Shown: positions 35,747-44,321, numbered from the stretch's first letter. The stretch: DNA of 64,000 nucleotides from Verrucomicrobiaceae bacterium (GCA_016795485.1 JAEUHM010000044.1:186001-250000); one strand, 5' to 3'. The notes: generated from the sequence alone by a model not told the origin. Made by a program: numbers and translations.

Positions 35747-37222
35747 TTATTCTTGGGGACTTTTGCGTAAATCATAGCAAATGAACCTTTGATCGCTGCC
35801 ATCCTGACCGCGATCATGCTGTGCAACATAGAGCAGGCCTCGGCTGATGGCCGGCAAGCTCCAGGTGTGCGGAGCTAGCCACAATTGCTTCCGCGCCAAC
35901 TCCTTCATGCCTTGCGGAGTCAGTTCCAACCAATGCAAACTGCCCGTCTCACCGAGGCAAAGCACAGCACCGTCGACATCCAACAAGCTAGCCCTCATGA
36001 GACCCACCCGATAGTTACGCCCGTCCACCAGCAGTTCCCACTGGTGATCTTTGCGCCACACTTCCCTGCCCGTCTCGGCTTCAACACACACAAGTTCCGC
36101 TTGGCGCTCGGTCTCACCGTCGATCGCATAAAGGTGGCCATCCTTATAGATGGGCTGCATCCAATGGCACGCCAGTTTTTCTGACTTCCAGACCTCCCGA
36201 GCCTTCCACTCCGCATCAAACTCCAGCATCACAGCCCCAATCGGCCTCCCCTTGGGGTAAGCAGTCGTCACCAGCACGCGATTTTTGCCAGGGATCACCA
36301 CTGGGGTTGTGGCGTTCACCGAAGTATACATATCCGCACGCCAAAAGTGCCGCGCGTAAACTTTCCCATCTTCCGGGTCAATGCAGAGCAGCCCTCCAAT
36401 AGCTGGATCGCTTTCACCACCAGCGAACACTAGGAGCCGATCCTTGCCGTGAAGTTTCGTGATGATGGGGGATGCATAGCTGCTACCCCACTCGTCTTTG
36501 ACCGCCCATATTTCCTTGCCGTCTTTGAGGTCAAAGGCAGCAACGCACACACCGGGAGTAGCGAGCTTGCGGACGCGCTCATCTTTGTCCTCGAGTTCAC
36601 TGATCTTCTCGCCCTTCCCACCGACATTGATGTAAACCCGACCATTCTCCACGAGCGGAGTCGATCCGTGCCCAAAGAACTCCTGTGGCACCCAGTAGTC
36701 TTTTGCTAAGTCCTTGCTCCACAAAATCTTCCCACTGCTTAGTTCCAAACAATGGAGCATGCTCGTGACTCCCAAAGCCAGAACACGCCCGTCTGCAATG
36801 GTAGCACTACCGCGAGGACCGTTGGCATAGCCAAGACGATCTTGATACTGAATGGCATAGCTCACCTGCCACTTGGCCGCACCCGTCTCGGCGTGCACGC
36901 ACTCAATCACTTCCTTGCCGTCCAATGCATGAAAAAGAACACAATCTGCGCCCACAATCGAAGGTGTGGTATAGCCATCACCCTTAGCGATCTCCCATAC
37001 TTTGCGAGGTCCATCTGCGTCCCACTCTTTGAGCAAATGCGTTTCGGGTGACGTGGCGTCTCCGTTGGGGCCAAGCATCTTGGGCCAATCCGAGGCCCTA
37101 GCCGCAGGGTCTAGTTTGCTGGGTTTGGAAAACACCTTCAGGCGCTCCTCCTGCCCAGCCGCCAAGCCATGCATCAGCGTGGTTGCCAGCAAGCATCGTG
37201 TCGTGATATGAATCAGTCGCAT
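35747..37222 (-). CDS. Secreted PQQ-like (outer membrane BamB-like) beta-propeller protein
   Basis: About 491 residues if started at the ATG at 37220-37222 (MRLIHITTRCLLATTLMHGLAAG, a signal peptide). ATGs at 37226-37228 and 37229-37231 are also in frame. Longer in-frame extension would read through the divergent lipoprotein gene and is rejected. Repeats such as GADCVLFHALDGKEVIECVHAETGAAKWQ, LHCLELSSGKILWSKDL and CVEAETGREVWRKD are classic PQQ-type blades. There is no dehydrogenase catalytic motif, so a binding or scaffold role is likely. The start lies within 10 bp of the divergent Dabb gene start, leaving no room for separate promoters between them. Confidence 0.85.
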   Translation of the reverse strand: MRLIHITTRCLLATTLMHGLAAGQEERLKVFSKPSKLDPAARASDWPKMLGPNGDATSPETHLLKEWDADGPRKVWEIAKGDGYTTPSIVGADCVLFHALDGKEVIECVHAETGAAKWQVSYAIQYQDRLGYANGPRGSATIADGRVLALGVTSMLHCLELSSGKILWSKDLAKDYWVPQEFFGHGSTPLVENGRVYINVGGKGEKISELEDKDERVRKLATPGVCVAAFDLKDGKEIWAVKDEWGSSYASPIITKLHGKDRLLVFAGGESDPAIGGLLCIDPEDGKVYARHFWRADMYTSVNATTPVVIPGKNRVLVTTAYPKGRPIGAVMLEFDAEWKAREVWKSEKLACHWMQPIYKDGHLYAIDGETERQAELVCVEAETGREVWRKDHQWELLVDGRNYRVGLMRASLLDVDGAVLCLGETGSLHWLELTPQGMKELARKQLWLAPHTWSLPAISRGLLYVAQHDRGQDGSDQRFICYDLRKSPQE

Positions 37223-37229
37223 TCCCATC

Positions 37230-37628
37230 ATGAAAACATACCTGCGTTCCATTGCCTTTCTTTTCGTCACCGCACTGCTCACCAGTTGCGCCACATGCCC
37301 AATCTGTGCGCCGAAAGGCAAAGTAGAGCACATTGTACTCGCTTGGCTCAAGAAACCTGGTAATGCAGCTGACCGAGCCAAAATCGTAGCCGCAGCCAAA
37401 GATCTGAAGGCGGGTATCCCACAAGTGAAAGCCCTGAGCGTGGGCCAAGTGCTATTGAGCGAGCGGCCCATTGTCGATGACAGCTTCGACGTGGCGCTGG
37501 TCATGCGATTCAACAGCAAAGAAGACATGCAAGCCTACGAGAAGCATCCTGTGCATGTGAAAGCAGTCAAAGAAGTGCTTCAGCCACTCACCAGCAAAGT
37601 TGTCGTCTACGATTTCGTCACGGAATAG
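37230..37628 (+). CDS. Dabb-domain (stress-responsive alpha/beta barrel) lipoprotein
   Basis: 132 residues. The N-terminus MKTYLRSIAFLFVTALLTSC ends in a lipobox-like LLTSC (Cys20), suggesting a lipoprotein. The remainder is a single ferredoxin-like Dabb domain: VEHIVLAWLKKPGNAADRAKI, VALVMRFNSKEDMQAYEKHPVHVKAVKEVL. Dabb proteins form dimeric barrels and several act on or bind aromatic compounds; no substrate can be stated. Its start codon lies immediately beside the divergent PQQ-propeller start. Confidence 0.85.
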   Translation: MKTYLRSIAFLFVTALLTSCATCPICAPKGKVEHIVLAWLKKPGNAADRAKIVAAAKDLKAGIPQVKALSVGQVLLSERPIVDDSFDVALVMRFNSKEDMQAYEKHPVHVKAVKEVLQPLTSKVVVYDFVTE

Positions 37629-37727
37629 TCGGCTACTGAGTCGAGGAGGCGCTCCTGCACAAACATTCACAAGATTCGATTTCACCTGCGATTGGCCGTA
37701 GCGTTGAACTTCAACTAGACTCCCCAA

Positions 37728-38147
37728 ATGACACGATTGATTTTTGCGGCCCTCTTCAGCCTGGCATTGACCTGCTGCTCGTCACCTCAAGCCGGTAACA
37801 AGCAGCATTACTTCATATCCAACGTGAAACCAGTGCTACAGCAGCACTGTCTCCGCTGCCACAACGGAACTGGACCAGGTCTCAACCTGAGCACCCAAGC
37901 AACAGCTTTTGTGCCGACAGTAGATGGTCGGCGGTATCTCGTTCCCGGCGATCCTGATGCCAGCTTGTTGATTCAAGCCATACAACGCAACGGCACCCAT
38001 CCAAAAATGATGCCACGAGATCTGCTCAGCCTAACCGAAGACCAGATAGGTATGCTGCGGGAGTGGATCGAAGACGGTGCCGTCTGGCCAAGCGACAAAA
38101 GCGGCCAACTCAGCCACCAGCCGAGCGGGGAGCATCCGGCCCACTAG
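37728..38147 (+). CDS. Small PSCyt1-type cytochrome c
   Basis: 139 residues. A short hydrophobic N-terminus (LIFAALFSLALTCCSS) may be a lipoprotein or Sec signal. The haem motif CLRCH (Cys41-His45) is followed by the planctomycete cytochrome pattern (YLVPGDPDASLLIQAIQRNGTHPKMMPRDLLSLTEDQIGMLREWIEDGA); the Met in MMPRD is the likely axial ligand. It would carry electrons in the periplasm. It stands alone, 100 bp after the Dabb gene, with a strong hairpin downstream at 38164-38191. Confidence 0.9.
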   Translation: MTRLIFAALFSLALTCCSSPQAGNKQHYFISNVKPVLQQHCLRCHNGTGPGLNLSTQATAFVPTVDGRRYLVPGDPDASLLIQAIQRNGTHPKMMPRDLLSLTEDQIGMLREWIEDGAVWPSDKSGQLSHQPSGEHPAH

Positions 38148-38163
38148 GCCAACAACAAAAACC

Positions 38164-38191
38164 AGCCTGCCAGTTCATCAACTAGCAGGCT
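38164..38191. terminator. Terminator hairpin between convergent genes
   Basis: AGCCTGC (38164-38170) pairs with GCAGGCT (38185-38191), and inside it AGTT pairs with AACT around a CATC loop. On the minus strand the stem is followed by GGTTTTTGTTG, so it best terminates the minus-strand gene ending at 38220; it also lies 17 bp after the cytochrome stop. Confidence 0.7.
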
Positions 38192-38219
38192 GTTGTGGCA
38201 CAAAAGTGAGAAGGAAAGC

Positions 38220-38555
38220 TTACTGCTGCGGCTGAGCAGATTTCGCAGCTTCTTCAGCTTCCTTTTTCATCTGCTCAACCTGCTGCTGAGCCTGCTGAAC
38301 GCCCTGCATCACTTGATCCTTCAAAGTCGGCAGGATAAGGCCATAACCAAGCAGCCCGCCCACGGTCCAAATGAGCATCAACTTCATCAAGTTCATGTCT
38401 TTGGAGTGAATCCACCCCCAAATAAACGGATAGAGACCGCAGCTGAGGATTCCAAGGATACCATGAAGGGCACCTTTGGTCTAAAATAGCTTAACCAACA
38501 CAAGGAGCGAAGCGACAAAAGCCGCCATCTGCAAAATAAGGCCGATATAATACAT
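38220..38555 (-). pseudogene. Small membrane-protein gene split by one in-frame amber codon
   Basis: Starting at the ATG at 38553-38555, 24 codons encode a hydrophobic helix (MYYIGLILQMAAFVASLLVL then VKLF). A TAG (38481-38483) follows, and the same frame then stays open for 86 codons to a TAA at 38220-38222. The downstream part holds two more hydrophobic segments (ALHGILGILSCGLYPFIWGW and LMLIWTVGGLLGYGLIL) and an Ala/Glu/Gln-rich helical tail. The two pieces look like one three-helix protein: a single change from AAG (Lys) to TAG would account for it. The second piece has no good start of its own before an internal ATG that removes the second helix. It could be a recent nonsense mutation, readthrough, or an assembly error. 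Confidence 0.65.
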
Positions 38556-38690
38556 AGGATTGAATGATTACGTTACTAAATGAAGCTGACCTGCCACCCG
38601 GCAGGATCGTGTTCCGACACGACAAAGCCATCACAGCAGGTTTTATGCAGAATCGTCAATACTTCGTTTTGGAACCAGCCTAGTCCGGGA

Positions 38691-40007
38691 TCAACCGAGC
38701 AACATCTCTACGGTCTTGGCGGTGGCGCCGTCGTGTTTTAGGAGGGCATTTCGGCCATTTTCAGCCATTTGGATCGCAGTTTTTGGATCGCGGAGGAGTT
38801 CCGCTACTTTTGGAGCCACTTCCCCAAGTTCGGCGACTTGCACAAGCCCACGTGCGCTGCTGAGGAGGGTCATTAATGGCTTAAAGTTCTCCATGTTAGG
38901 CCCACAGATCACAGCTTTTCCTGCCATGACCGCTTCAGCCGGATTCTGCCCGCCATGGGCGAGAAAACTTTTGCCGATAATGACAACATCAACAAGCGAC
39001 TGCAGTGCTTTGAGCTCGCCAGTAGAGTCAACCACCAAGACATCTGCCTGTTCCATGCCTGGACCTGCAGAGGATCTCAAGGCTACTCGCAACCCCAGTG
39101 AGCGCATTTCCTCCGCAACTGTGGTTCCACGCTCGAAGTGCCTGGGGACAACGATCAAACCCAAATTGGGGAACTCATTGACCAGTTGAAGAAAAACTAT
39201 GCCTAACGCACGCTCCTCTCCGGCATGTGTGCTGGCAGCCAACAAGAGTGGTCGCTCACAGGTGAATCCAGCGGCATGCAGCACGCACCGGAGATCTTCT
39301 ACCTGGCTAGTCCTGGGTGCGGCACCCTGTGGATCATACTTCACACTGCCAGTGACGTGGATTGCTCCAGGGTCCACGCCGATACTCGCCCAGCGAGCAA
39401 CATCGGACTCTTCCGGCACGCCGACCTTATCCAGCATGTTAAATATTGGTGCCACCAACGATCGGCACTTTTGGAACCGCGACTCTGAACGATCTGACAG
39501 CCGTGCATTGACCAAACAAACGGGCAAACCAGCGGCTTCTGCGGCTGCCGTTAGATTTGGCCAGACTTCTGCCTCGACGAGGACGATTTTCCACGGCCGG
39601 ACGAAATGCAAAACTCTGAGGGCCACAAATGGCAGGTCCAAAGGGCTGTAGACTACGACAACTCGACCTGGGTTTGCCTGCTCGGCTTCCTTGGCGAGTT
39701 CCCACCCAGTTGGAGTCGTTGAAGTTAGAAGCACGTTCACTCGGCTGTCCGCTTTCAATACTTGTTGAATGAGCTTTCTCGCCACTCCGACTTCACCGAC
39801 ACTAACAGCGTGAACCCAAATGATCCGGCTATCCTGCTGGAGCGTCTTGACAGCTTCCTTCACTGATTGAGGCCAGAAACCGAGTCTCTGAGCGAGATCA
39901 CGGAATCTGCCACCGCGCCGATACATTTTGATGAATGCTCCAGGTGCCAGTAAAAGCGTCACCAGGGGCAAAAGCAGATTGTAAAGAATGAGACTAATGG
40001 TGCGCAT
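38691..40007 (-). CDS. waaA: 3-deoxy-D-manno-octulosonate (Kdo) transferase
   Basis: 438 residues. An N-terminal membrane anchor (LILYNLLLPLVTLLLAPG) is followed by YRRGGRFRDLAQRLGFWP and the family signature RIIWVHAVSVGEVGVARKLI. Later landmarks are WKIVLVEAEVWPNLTAAA, FTCERPLLLAASTHAGEE and IIGKSFLAHGGQNPAEAVMAGKAVICGPNMENFK. WaaA (KdtA) adds Kdo to lipid IVA on the cytosolic face of the inner membrane, showing that this organism makes lipopolysaccharide. Its start overlaps the rsmD stop by 14 nt, so the two are expressed together. Confidence 0.96.
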   Translation of the reverse strand: MRTISLILYNLLLPLVTLLLAPGAFIKMYRRGGRFRDLAQRLGFWPQSVKEAVKTLQQDSRIIWVHAVSVGEVGVARKLIQQVLKADSRVNVLLTSTTPTGWELAKEAEQANPGRVVVVYSPLDLPFVALRVLHFVRPWKIVLVEAEVWPNLTAAAEAAGLPVCLVNARLSDRSESRFQKCRSLVAPIFNMLDKVGVPEESDVARWASIGVDPGAIHVTGSVKYDPQGAAPRTSQVEDLRCVLHAAGFTCERPLLLAASTHAGEERALGIVFLQLVNEFPNLGLIVVPRHFERGTTVAEEMRSLGLRVALRSSAGPGMEQADVLVVDSTGELKALQSLVDVVIIGKSFLAHGGQNPAEAVMAGKAVICGPNMENFKPLMTLLSSARGLVQVAELGEVAPKVAELLRDPKTAIQMAENGRNALLKHDGATAKTVEMLLG

Positions 40008-40575
40008 CTAACCCGCTCTTCTTTAGCCAGCAGACCTTGGTTCCGCCATACTCTTTCTCTTTCACCATCAACCAACGCGAGGAATCGACCTGAAGCGAAG
40101 TCCCTGCTCCATACTCCAAAATCAGAGCGCCATCAGGACTGAGCAACTCGGCCAAGTCGGGGTTGTCGAGCGAGAGTTGAGCCCAGTTTTGTGCTGTGCG
40201 TTCGTGCTGGTAGGGTGGATCCGCAAACACGATATCAAAAGCTCCTTGCTGGCCCTTTTTTAGATCAGCCAACACGCGATTGACCATGCCACATCTTACT
40301 TCGCCTCCCTCAAGGCGCACACGGCCTAGATTGCGGCGGATGACGTCACAAGCTTGGCGTTGCTCATCGACAAAAAGACAAGTTTCCGCTCCACGGCTGA
40401 GCGCCTCAAGGCCCAGTGCACCAGAACCGGCAAACAGGTCAATCACGCGGGCACCCGGAACCATTTCGCCCAGCATTGAGAAAATGGCCTGCCTAACTTT
40501 GTCCGTCGTAGGCCTTGTCACACTGCGAGGGACATCAATGCTCAACCCACCAGCCATTCCAGAGATGATTCGCAT
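39994..40575 (-). CDS. rsmD: 16S rRNA (guanine(966)-N2)-methyltransferase RsmD
   Basis: 193 residues. The N-terminus MRIISGMAGG...TRPTTDKVRQAIFSML is diagnostic. The SAM-binding motif I is VIDLFAGSGALGLEALSRGA and the catalytic motif IV is FADPPY. It methylates G966 of 16S rRNA in the 30S subunit using S-adenosylmethionine. The gene lies just downstream of tRNA-Lys on the same strand and overlaps waaA, an arrangement consistent with a housekeeping operon. Confidence 0.96.
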   Translation of the reverse strand: MRIISGMAGGLSIDVPRSVTRPTTDKVRQAIFSMLGEMVPGARVIDLFAGSGALGLEALSRGAETCLFVDEQRQACDVIRRNLGRVRLEGGEVRCGMVNRVLADLKKGQQGAFDIVFADPPYQHERTAQNWAQLSLDNPDLAELLSPDGALILEYGAGTSLQVDSSRWLMVKEKEYGGTKVCWLKKSGLDAHH

Positions 40576-40616
40576 GGCTGCACTCTGCTATTGATTTGTT
40601 TCGCAATATTCCGACG

Positions 40617-40688
40617 TACGCGGGGTGGGGATCGAACCCACGGCCAATTGGTTAAAAGCCAACTGCTCTACCGCTGAGCTACCCGCGC
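40617..40688 (-). tRNA. tRNA-Lys (anticodon UUU)
   Basis: A 72-nt cloverleaf: acceptor GCGCGGG/CCCGCGT (first pair G-U), D arm GCTC...GAGC, anticodon stem GTTGG/CCAAT with loop CTTTTAA (anticodon UUU at 40554+100..., i.e. 40654-40656), T arm GTGGG-TTCGATC-CCCAC, discriminator A. The CCA end is not encoded. It lies 41 bp upstream of rsmD on the same strand. Confidence 0.96.
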
Positions 40689-40746
40689 GTCTGAGGTCGG
40701 AGGGGCGGATTTCATAGCCCACCCTGCCTGCACTGCAAGCCCTAAG

Positions 40747-41397
40747 TCACCCATCTCGAAGTTTTTTGGCCAAACTGAGCAAGTCGTTCTCCGGTCTTCG
40801 AACCAGAAACGCTCTCAGGCCAGCACGCTCTGCACCTTGAACATCCGCCTCAGGCTCATCGCCCACATGGAGCGCTTTTTCAGGTCTGACGTTTGCCGAT
40901 GCGATGGCATGAAGGAAAATCGCCGCATGGGGCTTAGACTTGCCTACCTCACTGGAGATGGTCATGCCTGCAAAATAGCCTTCGAGTCCATGCCCGGCTA
41001 GAACAGCCCTCAGTCTGCGATCAAAGCTGGACAAAACCCACAGCCGATAATGAGTGCTGAGTTTATCGAGCGCGGGCAATACATCCTCAAACAATTGCCA
41101 AGCGCTATGGCAGCCGTAATGCGCGTACAGAGCATCAAACATTGCCTGCGGCACCTGAACTCCAAAGACTTGATCCACGAGTGCACGCCACCAAGATTGT
41201 TCATCGTCCATCGTCAGTTCCGTAGGCGGAAGGGTTTTCTTCCAAACGGATCGAAATGATGCTTCGAGCACCGCGGGGTCAGCCAGTATCCCGTATTCTG
41301 CTGCAAACCGGGCATAGGTAACGCCAACAGGCTCGGCAACCTTGATCAAGGTCCCAGCAGCATCGAAAAAGATGACCTCGAGGTCTGTCGTATTCAT
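40747..41397 (-). CDS. HAD-superfamily hydrolase (HDHD3/phosphatase-like)
   Basis: 216 residues. Motif I is FFDAAGTLI: nucleophile Asp12 is kept but the usual second Asp of DxDGT is Ala14, as seen in the HDHD3/phosphonatase-like branch. Motif II is LSSFDRR, the Lys of motif III is in GKSKPHAAIF, and motif IV is HVGDEPEADVQGAERAG. A helical cap (about 20-95) follows motif I. It is a cytosolic phosphatase or phosphonate-type hydrolase of unknown substrate. Loss of the general acid/base Asp makes a slow phosphatase or a C-P type reaction possible. Confidence 0.88.
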   Translation of the reverse strand: MNTTDLEVIFFDAAGTLIKVAEPVGVTYARFAAEYGILADPAVLEASFRSVWKKTLPPTELTMDDEQSWWRALVDQVFGVQVPQAMFDALYAHYGCHSAWQLFEDVLPALDKLSTHYRLWVLSSFDRRLRAVLAGHGLEGYFAGMTISSEVGKSKPHAAIFLHAIASANVRPEKALHVGDEPEADVQGAERAGLRAFLVRRPENDLLSLAKKLRDG

Positions 41398-41514
41398 CGT
41401 CCACGCCAGACTAGCGCGCTAAGGGCAGCGTCAAAACCGGATTTGCCAGCGCTCAAGCTCTTGTGCAATCTAAGCACCAAACATTCATCCAACCTACTAA
41501 CTGAGCCTTTTACC

Positions 41515-42624
41515 ATGAGCCATTCGTCTGTCTGTCGCTGGGGATTTCTGAGCACCGCATCCATTGGCTGCAAAAACTGGCAGGCAGTGATGGATGCGGG
41601 CAATGCCCAGGTGACTGCTGTAGCGAGCCGAGCAGTAGAACCCGCCGCGAGATTCATCGACGAATGCCAGGCTGAGTGCCCGATGAATGTGAAACCAAAA
41701 GCGATGGGAAATTACGACGAACTGATCCAATCCCAAGACGTGGATGCCATCTACGTGCCACTACCGACTGGATTGCGGAAAGATTGGATACTCAAAGCCG
41801 CTGCGGCTGGTAAGCATGTGTTGATTGAGAAACCAGCAGGTGACTCTGCTGCTGACGTGGAAGAAATGATCAACGCCTGCCGGAAGGCTGGGGTTCAGTT
41901 GATGGACGGAGTGATGTTCATGCATTCAACTCGACTTCCTGAAATGCGTTCTGCGTTGGATGCGGGTGCAGTGGGTGACATCCGGAGGGCCACTGCACAG
42001 TTCAGCTTCCATGCGGATGAGGAGTTCGTACGCACGAACATCCGAACACATTCCGTGCTCGAGTCGATGGGGGCACTCGGCGATCTTGGTTGGTACACGA
42101 GCCGATGGATTCTCTGGGCCATGAACTGGGAAATGCCCTCACGACTGACTGCAAGGATTCACTCTGAGATGCAGCATCCCCACTCGCCCGGCAAAGTTCC
42201 GGCTGAGTTGAGTGCTGAGCTTGAGTTTAGCAATGGCAAATCCGCGTCCATGCACTGCTCATTTGTGTCACAACACTGCCAACTTGTGATGGTTGGAGGT
42301 ACAAAGGGCTATCTGACATTACAAGATTTTGTCTTGCCGTTCGAAGGATCTACCCAGCTCGAATACCAAATACTGAACTCAGCCTTTGGCTCCCAGGGAT
42401 GCCAATTCACGATGAATCCAGGGCGAGCTACCCACAAAGTGGATGAGATTCCAAGCAACGGTCCGGGCTCTCAGGAAAGCCGAATGATCCAGACCTTCTC
42501 TGCCAACGTGCTCAAGGGTGTTCCCGACCCGTTCTGGCCTGAAGTCACGCTAAAAACTCAGCGTGTTCTTGACGCGTGCCTCAAGTCTGCTCGCAGCGGT
42601 AGCTCGGCGATCTCACTTACCTGA
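41515..42624 (+). CDS. Gfo/Idh/MocA-family oxidoreductase
   Basis: 369 residues from the ATG at 41515 (MSHSSVCRWGFLSTASIGCKN); 24 in-frame codons upstream are not conserved. The Rossmann half includes WGFLSTASIGCKNWQAVMDAG, and the hallmark EKP motif is HVLIEKPAGDSAADVEEM. The C-terminal half has the substrate-binding beta sheet (SMGALGDLGWYTSRWILWAMNWEMP). These NAD(P)-dependent enzymes oxidise or reduce hydroxyl groups of sugars or inositols. The specific substrate is unknown. Its last codons overlap the convergent HupE-like gene by 12 bp. Confidence 0.93.
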   Translation: MSHSSVCRWGFLSTASIGCKNWQAVMDAGNAQVTAVASRAVEPAARFIDECQAECPMNVKPKAMGNYDELIQSQDVDAIYVPLPTGLRKDWILKAAAAGKHVLIEKPAGDSAADVEEMINACRKAGVQLMDGVMFMHSTRLPEMRSALDAGAVGDIRRATAQFSFHADEEFVRTNIRTHSVLESMGALGDLGWYTSRWILWAMNWEMPSRLTARIHSEMQHPHSPGKVPAELSAELEFSNGKSASMHCSFVSQHCQLVMVGGTKGYLTLQDFVLPFEGSTQLEYQILNSAFGSQGCQFTMNPGRATHKVDEIPSNGPGSQESRMIQTFSANVLKGVPDPFWPEVTLKTQRVLDACLKSARSGSSAISLT

Positions 42625-43818
42625 GCGAATCTTCACCATCCAGCAAACGAACGCGGTGACGAGCAATTGGATTACAATTCCAGAGGCAAGGAAGCCCAAC
42701 TCGATCATGGTGAGCACCGTAAATCCCGCTGCATGCGGCCATTCATCCAAGTTGTGAATGAGTGCGGCAGCTATGAGGCAAGGAATGGCCAAGTTTGGAA
42801 CCTTCCACACCAGCAGCCCGAGAACTATGACACAGGTGGGCCAAACGAACTCAGGCATCGGCAAGACCGTTCCGGTCACAGCAAACAAAAGCGTGAACAC
42901 GAAGTGCAGCGCATGGAACATGAGGATAGCTCTAAGCGCCCTTGGAATAGATCTCACCAAGACCGCAAGGACGATGGCAAAAACTAGGTGGGATAAACTC
43001 CAACCGCCTTCGAACAGGACAAACCCAACTCCAGGCACATCATAGCTGTATTCGAAGTCTTCCCGATGTAAGAAGTGCGTTAAGCCCAGTTTGAACGGCT
43101 CCCAGTACCACGGCCCTGTTGGCGTATCTGAGGTAACTGCCACCTGCCCCTGGAGTTTGGCTTGAGAGGGTTGCGGGAGACTTGAGGGTGCTTCGATCTT
43201 TGGTTCAGCCAAGTTCCTGATGATCTTCACCGGCCTGCTGGTTTCACCAGGAAAGAGAACTTGAGATCTGCGCTCAGTCTTCCCATCTACCGCTGCGATC
43301 ATCGTCAGTGCTGCTGCACAGTCTCTTCCCAGACTCACTGTAAAATCTGAACCCGACAGGGTGACTGTGGCTTGTGCGAGAAGGTGAACCTCTTTGGAGT
43401 CATCGTTCAGTGGCACCGCCGTGGTACCGTCAACGGCAGTGAATCTCCATTTGAGCATCACTGGTTCAGCACCTGACTTGAAAACCAAGTTCCCGGAGAT
43501 AAAGCGCACTGCGGAATCGAGCGTTTGCTGGCGATCAGCGTCCGTGAGGCTTCTGTACCAATCCGCTGGGATAGGTGGCAACTGACTAGGATTGGCAGAT
43601 ACAACCAAGCGAGGGTCGATGTCTAACTTGAGGGTGCTGGGTGCGCGCTGATGCAGATCAGCCTCCAAGCCAAGCGAAGGCACCTGATGCGCAATGGCCA
43701 ACTCAGCCGAGAGCCAAAAAAGTGCGAGGAAGCTAAGCTTCAGGAGGTGCAGGGAGCAAATCCTCCCGGGCAAGCAGCCCTCGGATGTCGAAAACGGGTA
43801 GTTCAAGTTCACTGGCAC
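42613..43818 (-). CDS. HupE/UreJ-like membrane protein with large extracytoplasmic domain
   Basis: 401 residues from the ATG at 43816-43818, which overlaps the upstream YbjN-like gene by 86 bp; the true start may be later, just before the hydrophobic signal (LSFLALFWLSAELAIAH), but no later ATG precedes it. The N-terminal half is a beta-rich extracytoplasmic domain. The C-terminal half has about five or six membrane helices beginning after LGLTHFLHREDFEYSYDVPG, which replaces the GxxHhhxGxDHhhF motif of HupE proteins, so the family's metal-binding His are not conserved. Possible metal transport or envelope role; low certainty. Confidence 0.6.
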   Translation of the reverse strand: MPVNLNYPFSTSEGCLPGRICSLHLLKLSFLALFWLSAELAIAHQVPSLGLEADLHQRAPSTLKLDIDPRLVVSANPSQLPPIPADWYRSLTDADRQQTLDSAVRFISGNLVFKSGAEPVMLKWRFTAVDGTTAVPLNDDSKEVHLLAQATVTLSGSDFTVSLGRDCAAALTMIAAVDGKTERRSQVLFPGETSRPVKIIRNLAEPKIEAPSSLPQPSQAKLQGQVAVTSDTPTGPWYWEPFKLGLTHFLHREDFEYSYDVPGVGFVLFEGGWSLSHLVFAIVLAVLVRSIPRALRAILMFHALHFVFTLLFAVTGTVLPMPEFVWPTCVIVLGLLVWKVPNLAIPCLIAAALIHNLDEWPHAAGFTVLTMIELGFLASGIVIQLLVTAFVCWMVKIRSGK

Positions 43819-44224
43819 GAGTTAGTTCCAAAAGATACGCGGTCATGCGATCCATTTCTGCCACCGCCGTGTGTACGAGGCTGGCAATGATGCGCCCATC
43901 AGCTCGATTCTTGCCAAATATACTGGCTACTCGGAACATCACTTGGCCACTGTCCCAATCGAACTCAAAATTGCCGAGATTGAGCTCCCGGTTGGTCCGC
44001 ATCAGCAGTTCCGAGACAGCCAAGTAATGAGAATGAGGCACTACGACCGCGCTGTTGGACACCACCGAGACGATTCCTGCCTCAGCGTGAGATTGCGCAT
44101 GTGTCAAAATCCGGGAGTGATGTGCCTCAAAGGCGCACTCTACCACTTCCATCGCCTCAACCACCCTATACTGCCAGCCCATGGACTTAAATGATTCCAG
44201 AACTGCGGCGTGAAGGGCGGACAT
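43733..44224 (-). CDS. YbjN-like domain protein
   Basis: 163 residues from the ATG at 44222-44224 (MSALHAAVLESFKSMGWQYR). The frame is open 16 codons further into the tRNA-Pro gene, which excludes the earlier start. NRELNLGNFEFDWDSGQVMFR and the following ...VHTAVAEMDRMTAYLLEL match the YbjN/type III secretion chaperone-like fold. YbjN-like proteins are cytosolic and act as regulators or chaperones of unknown partners. The gene begins only 20 bp after the mature 3' end of tRNA-Pro, so it is probably transcribed from the same promoter. Confidence 0.7.
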   Translation of the reverse strand: MSALHAAVLESFKSMGWQYRVVEAMEVVECAFEAHHSRILTHAQSHAEAGIVSVVSNSAVVVPHSHYLAVSELLMRTNRELNLGNFEFDWDSGQVMFRVASIFGKNRADGRIIASLVHTAVAEMDRMTAYLLELTRASELELPVFDIRGLLAREDLLPAPPEA

Positions 44225-44244
44225 CGTTGACCAACGAAAAAAAG

Positions 44245-44321
<77 letters not shown>

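Noticed and set aside
37223..37528. Long N-terminal extension of the PQQ-propeller protein up to 37528
   Set aside because: It would lie antisense to the well-supported Dabb lipoprotein gene and would bury the clear signal peptide that starts at 37222.
38481..38483. Pyrrolysine or other recoding at the amber codon
   Set aside because: There is no pylT/pylS or recoding element in the window, and the rest of the window uses TAG as a normal stop (for example 8162-8164, 34198-34200).
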